Source: Ampullaceana balthica (lineage: Eukaryota > Mollusca > Gastropoda > Lymnaeidae). From it: DNA of 64,000 bases. The notes under the pieces were generated by a model. It made no database searches and had not been told where the DNA came from. It was given only the letters and a program-made list of their open reading frames with translations. A program made the position numbers and the translations under genes. The stretch is taken from positions 23,627 to 87,626 of the forward strand of contig CALYLW010000283.1 of NCBI GenBank assembly GCA_944989445.1, read 5' to 3'. Positions 38,201 through 51,453 of the stretch are shown here, one piece after another; the stretch's first letter is position 1; every line of letters begins with the position of its first letter.

Positions 38201-41200
38201 CTTTTTTTTTCTCTGAATCATTCATGCACCCCCTGGAACCTGCTCATGCACCCCTTGGGGGTGCATGCACCACTGGTTAGGAACCCCTGAACTAGACAAA
38301 TGAATAAAAACAGTAGATCTCATCTCCTCTATGCAACCCTTCACCCTACGAAGCAGATGCTGTCAGGCACCAAGGTTTTTAGCGTGGTGAGCACAATGTG
38401 ATAATAAAACACTGAAAGAGACCGAACAAACTTGAAATATACAAACATTAAACACTTCAACCAGCCAACAACTAAATGGAGTAACGAGTAGGAAGAAACT
38501 CTTTAATGGAAAAAGAAAACCATTAAACGCCAATAAATTTGTGTGTGTACAAATCTTTATATACCAAAGTCGCGTTGAATCCCATTGGCAGACCTATTCC
38601 GGTTTCATTAGAACAGGGTTCCTAAGCAGGTTCCAGGGGGTGCATGAACAATTCAGAGAAAAAAAAAGAAAAAGAGGGGAAAAAAGAAGGACAAAAATAA
38701 ATAAAAACTGATAATCTGAAAATTTAAGCCATAAGCAAGGCATGCCGCGTCAAAGGGCGCCCATATACAACCCCAGATTTAAATCGCTGATTCATCATAA
38801 GAAGAAGCAGATCTCTCACTAAATTCCCTGTTGCCTATTGTCAAATCTGTTGTGTTCCTAAAATAAACATAGTTTATTATGTATTTTCTGCAAGTTTCAC
38901 GAGGGGGTGCATGAACTTTTTTGGGGCATCTGAAGGGGTGCATGGACCCCAAAAGGTTAAGAACCACTGCATTAGAATAATGCGTATATATGTATCTCTC
39001 TGCACAAGAGGAAAAGTAGAATGCGCACAACGCCGTTCTTTCACTACGTAACTTCCTTTAGGCAGTTCAAAAAAGAAAAACAAAAACAAAAAGAGAAAAT
39101 CCCTCACATCGGTTGCTTTTGAAAACAAGACAGCGGAAACCTGGCCATTGCTAAGCCAAACAGTATATGAAAACTTAGGGCAGGGTTAATAACGGAGCAA
39201 CAAGGCAACAGGTTTATACTTGGGGTGGGTTTCTTAACAGGAATATTTCTCAACAATGGGTGCCCACGGGAACTCCCACTAATGGAGGTTTATTTGCAGC
39301 TATATAAGCATTTGTTTAAATCACCATGTGGTGTGAGAAGTAAGTTTTGATATCGAGTTTAGGGCGCTGTAAATGTTTTGAAACCAAGTAAGGGTAACGG
39401 CGCGAAATAAATTTTAAAAGCTGTTCGTATGGACCAAGCTCAATAACTTCTACCATGACCAATGTTCCCTTTAAGCTGCGCGGCCGCGCAGATGCCCGAC
39501 CGACGCCGCGCTGCAGTTTTGAATTACCGCGCAGAACGTTTTGTAAAATATTGCACAAAAATGGAACTTTGTGGAACTTTGCACACGTGTTTTTTTTAAT
39601 TTGCACACGGACCAATGAACCTTAGAGGGAACATTGACTGTGACCATCATGCAAAGTGTCTGTTAGTGTTGCCATGATTGAATTAACTTGTTTAGTTGGA
39701 AAGTGTGTGATAGTGTTGCCTTGATTGAAATAACTTGTTTAGTTCATTTACTCAGCTTTCTTTTAATGTTGCCGGAAATGGGAAGTCTGTTCAAATCAAA
39801 AGTGAATATCGTGACCGGATATTTGTACAAAAGCAGCCAATAAACTACAAGAAACTACTGTCTGGTAGGCTGAACCATCATAAGCCCAGATGGAAGCCAA
39901 TCTCTTGATTTATCCTTACTAAAATAGCATCAATGCACTCGGTGAATCTTCAACAGGTAATAAGTATGCTGGGATATGTCCAGGTATTTAATGGCTCGGA
40001 GCCCTGGAATGGAGGGGGGAGGGAGAAGGGGCTGGAAGCTGGTTAATGTTTCTCTAAAGGTCATCTCATGACCAGTTGTGGAATCCACTGGTTTGCCTCT
40101 TTGTGTGTTCCCACAACATGCCGTTATAATACCCTCCCCTTCTCCCAGGTTTCATATATTTGAGCTTCAGTGTCTATTGCTGTTTTGTTGAACGGCTAAC
40201 TGACATGACGATATATATTTCGTTCTCTACCTCCAAGACCAGTCGGCACTTTTAATAAAGAAAATTATTTTATATAATAAGTGACTACTGCAGTGGTCCG
40301 ATAGTTAAGAGGTTTTCAAATATTCTAACACCATTTCCATCCCCATTATTATAGTTAGGAAGGGAACATCCCTTTTTCTGTTTTAAAAAAAGGCTATAGT
40401 AAAAAGAACAAATTATTCAGCACATGGAGGCCCTCAGGCATACAGTCATCGCTCCCAATATGAGTCTATTGACATCTTGTCTTCACTTCATTGAGTCCCG
40501 TGTGTCAGATTGAATCAATATGTCTTCACCCTAAGCAGCGGATATTAATATATCATCACTCTAGGCAGCAGGTATTAATATATCATCACTCTAGGCAGCA
40601 GGTATCAATATATCATCACTCTAGGCAGCAGGTATCAATATATCATCACTCTAGGCAGCAGGTATCAATATATCATCACTCTAAGCAGCAGGTATCAATA
40701 TATCATCACTCTAAGCAGCAAGAATCAATATTGCATTACTCTCAGCAGCAATATCAGTTCATCATCACTCGTGGCAACAAGTATCACTATATAAACACTC
40801 AGCAGCACGTATCCATTCATCAGCATTCCAGAGCAGCACTTGTACCATCACAGCTTATGAAACATAACCCAGTGATGTTGTGAGCCAACACGTGAGGTGT
40901 ATACTGACTGGTAAACAGGAAGTATTTTAAAATGTATTCAGGCCAGGGGGGTAGGGTAGCTCCTGGTGTTGTAAGGCAGCATAAAGTTAGCTATAATCTA
41001 ATAAAGCCATATTTATGAACTTTCAATTAGATGAAACCTCACAGTTTACAAACCCTTCCCAAAAAAAATCGCCTTCTTAAATATATTTCACAGGAATTAA
41101 CTAGAAATAAATTTCAAGTTGGAAACATGTGTTTATGTCGACGTTAAATTTGCTTGTGAGATACCTGGTTATCCATGCCCGATATGGAAAAGAGCAGGTG

Positions 41201-44200
41201 CACCGTTCTAATAAAATAGCGGTATTTACACGATAAAACCTTGCAGTCATTTCTTAGCCAGTGTTTTCTGGGCGCCTCCAAAATATTTACCCACCATTTT
41301 TGGGGTATTATTTTATATCATTACGAGAATTTAATTAACATTATATTTAAACATTTTTTTAAAAACTAACACACTAATTTATATGAAAATGCTCTAAAGT
41401 CAAGAAAATGTTTTTTTTTAATTCTGGTTACAATTAAGATAACATGTAAACTTACAAGAAACATTAACTTGCGAGGGAAACATATTTATTATTAAATTCC
41501 AAACAATCATATGTGGTTTTTATACCTGTCAGCAGCAACATCACTATCGCAGAAAGAGGAACATTTTTGCTGGCAGACATTGATCAGACATGTCATCACA
41601 CTTAGAATTCCAATATATAATGATGATGCGGGTATGATGTATATCTATGTTTGACTTAGGGGCCGTCCATAAATGACGTCACGCGATTTTAGCCGATTTT
41701 TGACTCGTCACGCGTCGTCACAAAAAGTTAGACCCCCCCTCTAAAAATACGTCACAAAGCTTTGACCCCCCCCCCTCCAAAAAAACAAACAAAAAAACCT
41801 TATTTTCTATTTGAAAATAAGTATGTTTCAAATCACTTTTATTGTCATTTAAGTATTTATTATTTATTTAGTGAAGGTCTACATTGTAATATCGTAACCC
41901 GCGTGAAGCATTTTTTTCAAAACGTTTAACCAGCCTTAAAAAAACGAACTGTGTTAACATCCTTAGATTATATTTTATTTTAATGAATACAAATTAAACA
42001 TTGACTATTAATCATCACGGTTAACGTCTTTGTTTAGAAAAAAATATTTAAAAATAATATTTTTAAATGCATTTTTTAAAAATCCCTCAATTGACTGACG
42101 GGCATCCCGTAAGAAAGAGGTCGGCGAACAGGGGTAAATAACCTCATCTGGGGTCAAAAGGGAATTCTTGGGGTAATGCAGACTCATTTGGGACATATAA
42201 CATCCACTACAATCCACTAGATATATTAAAATACGTCATGTGTACGTGAACGCTTGGAACATATGCCCATTATTGAACCGGTTCCTTCCAGAAAAGGCAT
42301 TTTTTAAAATTTGACAACTATGTAGATTTCTTACCTACGTACTATACGAAGACACCTAAATCCACCCTACTTTCATTTATATTGACACGAGTGACAATAA
42401 TCTTAATCCACATCACTTGACTGTATCAAGTATCCTTTCTGTGATATTTAAAATTAATGCCTTAAAAACTGAGCTAAGAAGAAAAGTTGTTTTGTGCTCC
42501 TCTCGAATTGGATTGTCAAGAATTTGATGCATTAAATAAAGTTAATGAATACTTGACAACTTTTAAATGGGCTCATTTATCATTATATCTAGAATGGCCA
42601 GGGGCGTTTGACCAAAAACCAACCGAACAATTATATCAAACTTAAAACGTTTATAATTCTATCAAATAGATTCCACCCCCCCCCCTTTTTTTTTAAAGAA
42701 AAAGGATATTCCGTGTCGTTTTGACTTAAAATATCTACACATAATCCTATTCAGATCATTTTTAGACACTTATCATACTTGTAAAACTCACCATTAGCAT
42801 TTTGCCTAACAACGATCCCCCAAATCCCCGAGTCATGTGAGCAGTACCTAGAGTCTGGGGGTTGGGGGGGGGGTAACGCACACATAAACTTGTATATTTC
42901 GGGGTAACGGGCAAAAAAGTTCGCCGACGGAGCTGCGGTTACATCACAAATGATTTGATGTCAACATCAAACGACGCAGTATAACAATTTCATACGTTAT
43001 CTTGTGAGTTCTCAAACTTAAGGATTATAATTAATTAGATTTAATTTTCGTCTCTTGATAGCTTACGCCAACCAGCGTCTGATGGCCTACCGACCGCACA
43101 TTGAGAAGCCCTGATTTAAAAAAAAAGTCATTAAATAAATTGTAAGCGACCAAATATTTCATTGGAAGTTTTATTTTAAGTTACCATTTTGATGTGACGT
43201 CACATTTCTTCAACCCCCCCTCCCTCCCCCTCGTCACGCATCGTCACAAAAGTGTGACCCCCCTCCCCCCCTAGGAGCGTGACGTCATTTATGGACGGCC
43301 NNNNNNNNNNNNNTTAACAAATACAATGATAAATTTTGTCCTTAAAAGTTTATTTCTTTATACAGGTGCAGCTTTCAAAAAATTGTTAATCAATTGTTAT
43401 TTGAATGATGCGTGTATATCATTAGCGCTTCACTTAATGCAATATTATGAAGATATTTTGTAAGTCTATTTCCATGCCTTTCGGAATTTTTGAAATAAAT
43501 ACACCAACGAAAGCAACAAAAAATCAGAAGGTCGTAAAATGTACGCCAAAAATATGGCATGAAGGACTCTCATCTTCGTTTTCCATTTTTATCGAACCTT
43601 CATCAACAATTAAACTCGAGGCGATCCCACGCAACCGGTGTGGGGTGACAAGGAAAGACAACAACTTCTCTCCACCCATGTGTTGAATACATGTCAATGT
43701 TTCTCTACTATCCTCGTCAGACAAGTGAATGGAATGGGATAACACTCAATGTAAAACGTGACGTGACGTCAAGAGGTTATGGCCCTGCTAGAAATGACGA
43801 GCGTGAGCGGCAGTGAAACTAAACTTGTTTCTACGTTCATCATTGACACAAGAGGCGTCTAAGAAATTATTAAACTAGCCACCAGAATAATGACGTAAGG
43901 ACGTTATATTCTCTGAGGCGCCTTAAGATATTTCACGCCTTCCCTAAAAACGAAATTCTGCAGTTGGGAGAAAACGCCACCAGTGCACCGAAAGCGACAA
44001 CCGACAATTAAGTGAGACTTAACTAAATATACAGTGGGGGATTGTGGACTTTCAGGGCGATGGCCGCATCATTTGATCATTAAACGTCCAAGGGCCGCAC
44101 CTCAAAAACGTCATTCTCAGTTCAAGCACAAACATGTCGAATTTGCTGCGGGTTTCTTAGGGACGCACAGAATTCTGCAGCTGGCTGCAATTGGCCCGCG

Positions 44201-47200
44201 GGCCGTGGTTTACCCAACCCAGAGCTCTATCAAAAAGAAATGCTGCGCTGCCATCGTCATCATTAATGGGACGACATAAACTGCGAAGCGTATCATTATA
44301 GACCCAATGGGTGAAATTTATTGTCGTATACTGATATTTGCTCAAAGATGTTGGCAGAACTGTAACTGCAGATACACTGAAATGAGAATTTTCGAGTAAC
44401 TGTTGAGTCATTGAGCTCTTGGCCAAATCGGAGCGAAAAGATCTACAATGGGACATTAAAACTTTTCGGCTTCGATTTCAACTTGTGGTTCATTTTCAAA
44501 GGTTTAGTAATCAAGCGTCAGCGTTGGCTAACTGAGCCTTGGTCGTGGACATAATCACCGGGGATTTACTCTTCAATAAAACAAAACACTGACACATAAC
44601 GCCACCAAAATTATTTAGACATGTTCAACATTACGGAAACAGTGAACCTATATTGTAATTCATAGGTTTAAAGGAGGGCTGCGGAAATTAACCATTAATT
44701 TATCGATTAATCGTTAAATATTTTAACGATTAAATTTTTTTAACGATTAATCGACCCACCACTTATAAATGTACTTGAAGTCAAAAAGTAATATATATCG
44801 GCCGATAAATATAAACAAGTTTCCGGACGATTACACGAACATTTTGCTTTTAAACTATTGACTGACGTGTATGTTCAAAATGTTGATGAAGGTTATTGTG
44901 TCCATTGAGAGAAATCGTTTGCCTACCATGCAATGTTCCCTCTTAGTCTAAGCTTCGTTGGTCCGTGTGCAAAGTTTAAAATAACTCGTGTGCAAAGTTG
45001 CACAACGTCCATTTTTTGTGCAATATTTTACAAATTTGCTGCGCGATGATTCTAAACTCCTGCCTGACGTCAGTCAAATATATGTGAAGCCACACTGCTT
45101 AAAGGGAACATTGCTACCATGGTTTTAACACTTCGCCTACATATCACCTGCATACCAAACATCCACTACAGTATCAGAAACTTCAGCTGAGAATATCTAA
45201 AGTCTAAAGCTATGTGAACGATTGTTCAGCTCGGCTGGTTATTGTCAATGAGACCCGCTCATCACTTGAACCAAATAATGTCAATACACTTGTCTGTTTA
45301 CGTTGTTGGTTAAAAGATGTCATATAAAGAAGACATTCCAGTGTTATTTCAAATTTCGACAAGTATTTTAATAAATGTTACTTGTGTCACCATAAATTTC
45401 AATTTTTGGCTTTAATCGAAACTAACAATTTATAAATCGTTAATTTTTCAAAAGTTAACGATTAAATTCAAATTAATCTTTAACAGCCCTAGTTTAAAGC
45501 AATCCTCATACATATCAGTCATGAATCGATATGGTTTTTACAGGTTGTTGGTTTTTTTTCATCTAATAATCCTTGATGTAAAAAATAAACATCAGGAGAA
45601 CGCGATTATTTGTTAATTACATGATAGGAAAAGGCTAGCCCTGGATTGCAGAACGTAAACACCTAGCCGAAATAAACGTATGTTGCTGTGCCACGTTTGG
45701 TAAGCGTGCCGTGGGTTTCCCCATAATCCCTGCCCCAGAGGTAATTGGAAACATACTGCCCTACAATCTATCGCATCGGTCGAACTCGAGCCTATCTCTT
45801 AAGCAGTCAAAATTATAATATGTGTTCATCGGATAGGAAATCAACGGTGTCTGCCAGATCATCTCCTAATGTAATCGGTTTGGTTGGATTTTTTTTAAAC
45901 CGCAATTTTTGGGGTAAATAAATGGTGGGAAAGGGTACATAACGTGATCTTTCAAAATAACATGCCAAAGACGTTTGGGTTTAAAAAAATAAAAAAAAAC
46001 TTCTTCAGTAGACAATAAAAACTGGTAATAATAAATTATTGGAAGTGAGCAAGTTAATTTTATTCACAATGCTTGCTATCGAGTTGAAAGAGAGGCACAC
46101 TACAGACACGGGAGGTTAAGTTCAAAAATAAAACTAAACTCACAATTCTATGTATTGTCAACATAAAATAATTTTATTACAAGCACCATTTATGTAAACT
46201 GAATATCTTGAACTTGAAAAAGGGGGGGGGGAATGGAAGTAGAACTTGAGAGAGAAATATAAACCACCAATCTGAAATAATTTCTATCTTCACTCTCTGT
46301 TCTTTGGGGCTATAAATTTGAGATGTTGTGGATGTAACTGGTGTGTCTCTGTGTTCACTTTTGTTTGTGTGGGTGATGTTGTGGGTGTATCTGGTGTGTC
46401 TCTGGGTTCACTTTTGTTTATGTGTGAGATGTTGTGGGTGCATCTGGTGTGTCTCTGTGTTCACTTTTGTTTATGTGTGAGATGTTGTGGGTGCATCTGG
46501 TGTGTCTCTGTGTTCACTTTTGTTTATGTGTGAGATGTTGTGGGTGCATCTGGTGTGTCTCTGTGTTCACTTTTGTTTATGTGTGAGATGTTGTGGGTGC
46601 ATCTGGTGTGTCTCTGGGTTCACTTTTGTTTATGTGTGAGATGTTGTGGGTGCATCTGGTGTGTCTCTGGGTTCACTTTTGTTTATGTGTGAGATGTTGT
46701 GGGTGTATCTGGTGTGTCTCTGGGTTCACTTTTGTTTATGTGGGATGACACGTGGGTGGTTTCTTCAACGCACCGAATGTGTTCATGGAGCACGTTAAGA
46801 ACTTTTACGTCACTGTACGTTTCAATGTGAAGTTAATTACCACATCGCCACGATCATAAACAAGTGCTTAAGATGAAGAAATATAGTTCCTAAGTTTTTA
46901 ATTAATTTGCTGTAGTGGTAAGGGTAATGATATTAGGGATAAGCTATCAACTATTTTTTGTATACACCATGAGTGCCAAACGCGTTCATTGATTATCTTA
47001 ATAGCTTTAACTAGTTTGTGCTGCGGGCCGTGCGCCTGCGGCGCCCCCGTTTTTAAGGGCGCCTACGGCGCCCACCTTTTTCAAAAGCCAGACTAACTTG
47101 TCCTTGTATGATAAATACGTAATATTAAAATTTCTTAAATGTACACAACGTATTTTATAATAGGGTTTTGTTTTTTTTTCGTTTTTTTGCAAAAGTCCAA

Positions 47201-50200
47201 GTAACTTATCCTTGTATGTTAATTACGAAATTTTCCTGAAATGTACACAAAGTATGTACATAATATTTTTTTACAGTGCTAATCACCACACGATTTTTAA
47301 AGTAATTTTAGAAAGCAGCGCACCAAATTACTGCACCAAAAAAATAACTCTTTGATTCAGTCAGCACTGTGTTTACAACACAAATGCTGACGTCATAGGT
47401 TCGTGCTTTGTTTGGTTAATGTTAATCTGGAAACCAAAAGGATTATGATTCAGCGTTAGGCAATAGTCAGCGATAATTGAGCGTAAATATATATATACTA
47501 GTTTGTGCTGCGGCGCCCCCCTTTTTATGGGCGCCTACGGCGCCCACTTTTTTCAAAAGCCCAACAAACGTGTCCTTGTATGATAGCTACGTAATATTAA
47601 ACTACCTTAAATGTACACAAAGTAATTTTAAATTGAGGTTGTAGGGCGCATAAGACGCCCACTTTTTTGGGGGGGGGTCAAAAGCCCAAGTAACTTATCC
47701 TTGTATGATAAACACGAAATATTCCTGAAAATTAAACAAAGCATTTATATAATAATTTTTACGGTGCTAATCACCACACGATTTTTAAACTAATTTTCGA
47801 AAGCAGCGCACCAAATTACTGCACCAAAAAATAACTATTTGCGTCAATCAGCACTGCTTACAACGCAAAATTTAAAAAAAGCAGAGTGATTTCCCTCAAC
47901 GTTAGGCGGCAGTGACAAATGAGCGTAAATATATAATATATGATTTTTACAGGGTAACGAACAAAGCTTGTGTGTTAAAAAGTGTGTCGCATTGTTTCTT
48001 AAATTTTATTATTTTTTGTTTTAAGGAAAATCTTGACATCAATTTTCATGCCCGATTCTTATGAAATTTTCATAAAACTTACTTGAAAACCAATCATAAG
48101 GTTTCAATGACATTTTTCCCCTCCCTGTGATTAAGTTTTATTGAAGGAAGATAATAGAACAAGAAATAAAAACTCGAAAGAGTATTCAAACGCAATTTCC
48201 TAAATGGAATTTCCAATTTTTTATCAAGGGAAATCATTTTAGATTACATTAAAAGTCCATTCAGATAAGTAATTCTGAAACTAAACACAAAATGACGTCA
48301 TATCCCCTCACGCTACATCACACCAAGAATGTGTCAATATAATGCGCACCGCGCAACAATCTAACATAAGCATTCACAAAGCGGGAAAACCCCATTATCT
48401 ATCATTCTAGATTACATTAAAAGTCATTTCAAATCAATAATTTTGATATTAAACAAAAAAACTGCTTTCAAAAATTGCTTCTAAAATTACGGGAGTAGAA
48501 CGAAATAATTTTTTTTCCAAAATTCCTTCTCCAACATTGTTCTAAATATTATTAGCTATGGGGCATAGATAAGCCATAGATGTTATGGTTGGAGAGAAAT
48601 TGACAAAATACTGATATTTTTTCGTGTTTTTTTTTAATTTTCCTGGAAATTTCGTAAACCTTTTCGGTAATTGTTTGGCCGTTGCACATCCTTCGGACCT
48701 CCTTAGCATATGTGCAAACGAGCCGAACCCTCTATTTGGTGTGGTTCAGTAGGAGTTGCATTGTCAAGCTTGACAGACATTTCGAATCTATAAAAGCAAT
48801 TTTTCCAAGGGAAATTGCATTTAAAATTGCTGAAAATTAAATTGTACTCGTAAGCTACTGGGATCGATCACGGATCTTCTATTCGGAAGGCTAGCACTCT
48901 AACGATCGCCTCCACTATCTTGTGAAGCATATGGCAAAATACCCATGTAATTACATTGTCCGCTTTAAAACAATTTAACTAATCAATTGATTATTATTAA
49001 TTGGTTATGACTTTTTCATATATTGTCACCGGGAATCGATATGTATGCTCAATTTGACAACGGGAAGTGGGTGAAATATTGATTATAAGATTAAGACGCA
49101 CACCGACAGAGCAAAGTTAAATAAAGGCATGTAATAAACAACCCGTAAAAACAAAGTTTGTTTTACTATAAATCCCCTATATATGAGACATAACTAAAAG
49201 TATTGACTATGTTCAATATAATACGCACCGCGCGACATACTAGCATAAACATTTGCATGCTACATAGAGATACATAGAGATAATTTTAAAAAATTAATTT
49301 AATTACAGTAAATTTGATCGATATTAATTTTTGACAGTATGCATTGTTAAGTGACAAAAGTCTATGTGCAAAATTTCAGCTCGATAAGATAACGGGAAGT
49401 GGGTCATTTGTAACTTTTGGTTTTCCACGGGACCACGACAGACAGACAAGACGGTGAAGTTAATAAAAGGGATTTAAAACTTACTACAGTGGCACCTCGC
49501 AATATGCCTGCTTTGGTATAATCCAACTTGGTATACGTCCTGTTTTGACGCGAGACATTTTGCTTGGTATACGACCTTTGTTTGGAATACGAACTGCTTG
49601 CTTCACACGCAATTTTAGCCGATTTCCTCCCCCCTTCCCTCGTCGCATGTCATCACAAAAAGTTAGACCCACCTCAAACATGAGGTCACAAAGCTGCGAC
49701 CCCCCTCCCCCAATAAAAGCCTTATTTCCTATTTGATAATGAGCATGTCTCAAATCACTTTATTGTCATTTAAGTTTGTATTTAATGTGAGGCTGCACTC
49801 TAATATCATATCACGCGTAAAAGCATTTAAAATGTCATTAAATAAATTGTAAGCAATCAAATATTTTAGTGGAACTTTTTCTTTAAAGGTTCGCGTTTTT
49901 TTATGTCACGTTACAGTTCTTAAACATTCCCCTTCCCACTCGTCACAAATGTGTGACCCCCCTGCACCCCCCCCCCGGTGCGTGACGTCATTTATGTACA
50001 TCTCCTCTGAGTCAAAATTTGCTTTTGATCTCGATAACAGGATAACAGGAAAACAGAAAAGAAACTGTCTAAATTAGTTTTATTAATGTATTTTATTATT
50101 AAGTAGTGTTTAAATTATTTTTTACAAGCATGTCAATTAATGTATAATATGTAAATAAAATATCATTGTTTTCATGGGAACGGATTAATCATTTTCCCTC

Positions 50201-51380
50201 TATTTCTTATGGAAAAAATACGTTCGGTACACGTCCAATTTGGTATATGTCTAAGGGTCTGGAACGGATTAAGGACGCATACCGAGGTACCACTTTATTA
50301 CCAATGCATGAAGACTATGTGGAACGTGTGAGCTGGTGGCTTTTAACTTACGTACTTTCAATTCCTTTCAGGGGCGAAGCCAATAATGGAATAAGAAATC
50401 GTAAAGGGAAAACTGGGGACGGGGGTGGACATCAAACATGTGCCTGGCTGTTTTAAGTGAGTCATTGTCTAATAAAAAATGTGGTCTCTAAAAGTCCCAG
50501 TGAAACATTTAATAATGGTGTGTGTTTTAAAACGTTTGAGTTACGACGACAGCCAAAAGTACCTACTTTCCCGCTAACCAAACTGACACACAAACAAGCG
50601 AGTGTCGGAGAAAAGAGCGAGGAACAGTTTGCTGGTGTCCATATTTATGTTCTGTGTCTAAACAACTAAAATCCTAATCCATCTGCTAGAGTGCAGACGA
50701 AAGAAAACAAAACAATCTTTTACACCGAAACCAACCTTCAAGCCCGAAACCAACCTTCAAGCCCAAAACCAACATTCTAGGTCGCGAGTCGCGACAAACT
50801 TTAACATCAAACCAACCTTTTGGACTAAAACCAAGCTTTTGGACCAAGACTAACCTTTTACATCAAAACCAACCTTCCAGGGCAAAGTAATCTTCTAGAT
50901 CAAAACGTTTTTAGTTCTAGTCCAAAACATATCTTCTAGACCGAATACAATAGTCTTGGCTATTCCACGTTTTAAAATGGTATGCTTCATTTCACCTTCT
51001 ATATCGCCCTGTTGGTTCCATTCTCTTTGATATCAGTGGCACTCTCACACACCCCCACCATTATTTTCCCAATCTCCGCACCCGACTTACCCGTTCACCA
51101 ATGGCTATCGGCCGGTTGCTGAAGCAGATTCCCTTACAGAAACTCTCGTAGCGTCGTGCTCTGGTCTTGTTGTTGAGTAACTCAATGTTGTCCCCATGGG
51201 TGTCGTGGAACTGGAGCAGCGTGTCGCCGCGTGTCGAGCCTAAATCACCTGTCACACCTGAGGAGACAGGGGTGGCGTTAGCTAGTTTTTAATTTTAAGA
51301 AAAAAAAGTATGTTTAGACGAGTACAAATGAAATCACACAGAAAATATTCATTGAGGCAGTTTGCAAAAAGTATGTATTA

Positions 51381-51453
<73 letters not shown>

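Noticed and set aside
38779..39128. Two overlapping minus-strand 83-codon frames
   Set aside because: They lie across the deletion-derived hAT MITE and its flank and show no transposase motif.
40491..40883. 130-codon frame rich in YHHSRQQ repeats
   Set aside because: It is the translation of the 30-bp minisatellite.
43447..44456. Several 70-100-codon open frames on both strands
   Set aside because: Overlapping frames without domain, codon bias or splice support; likely chance.
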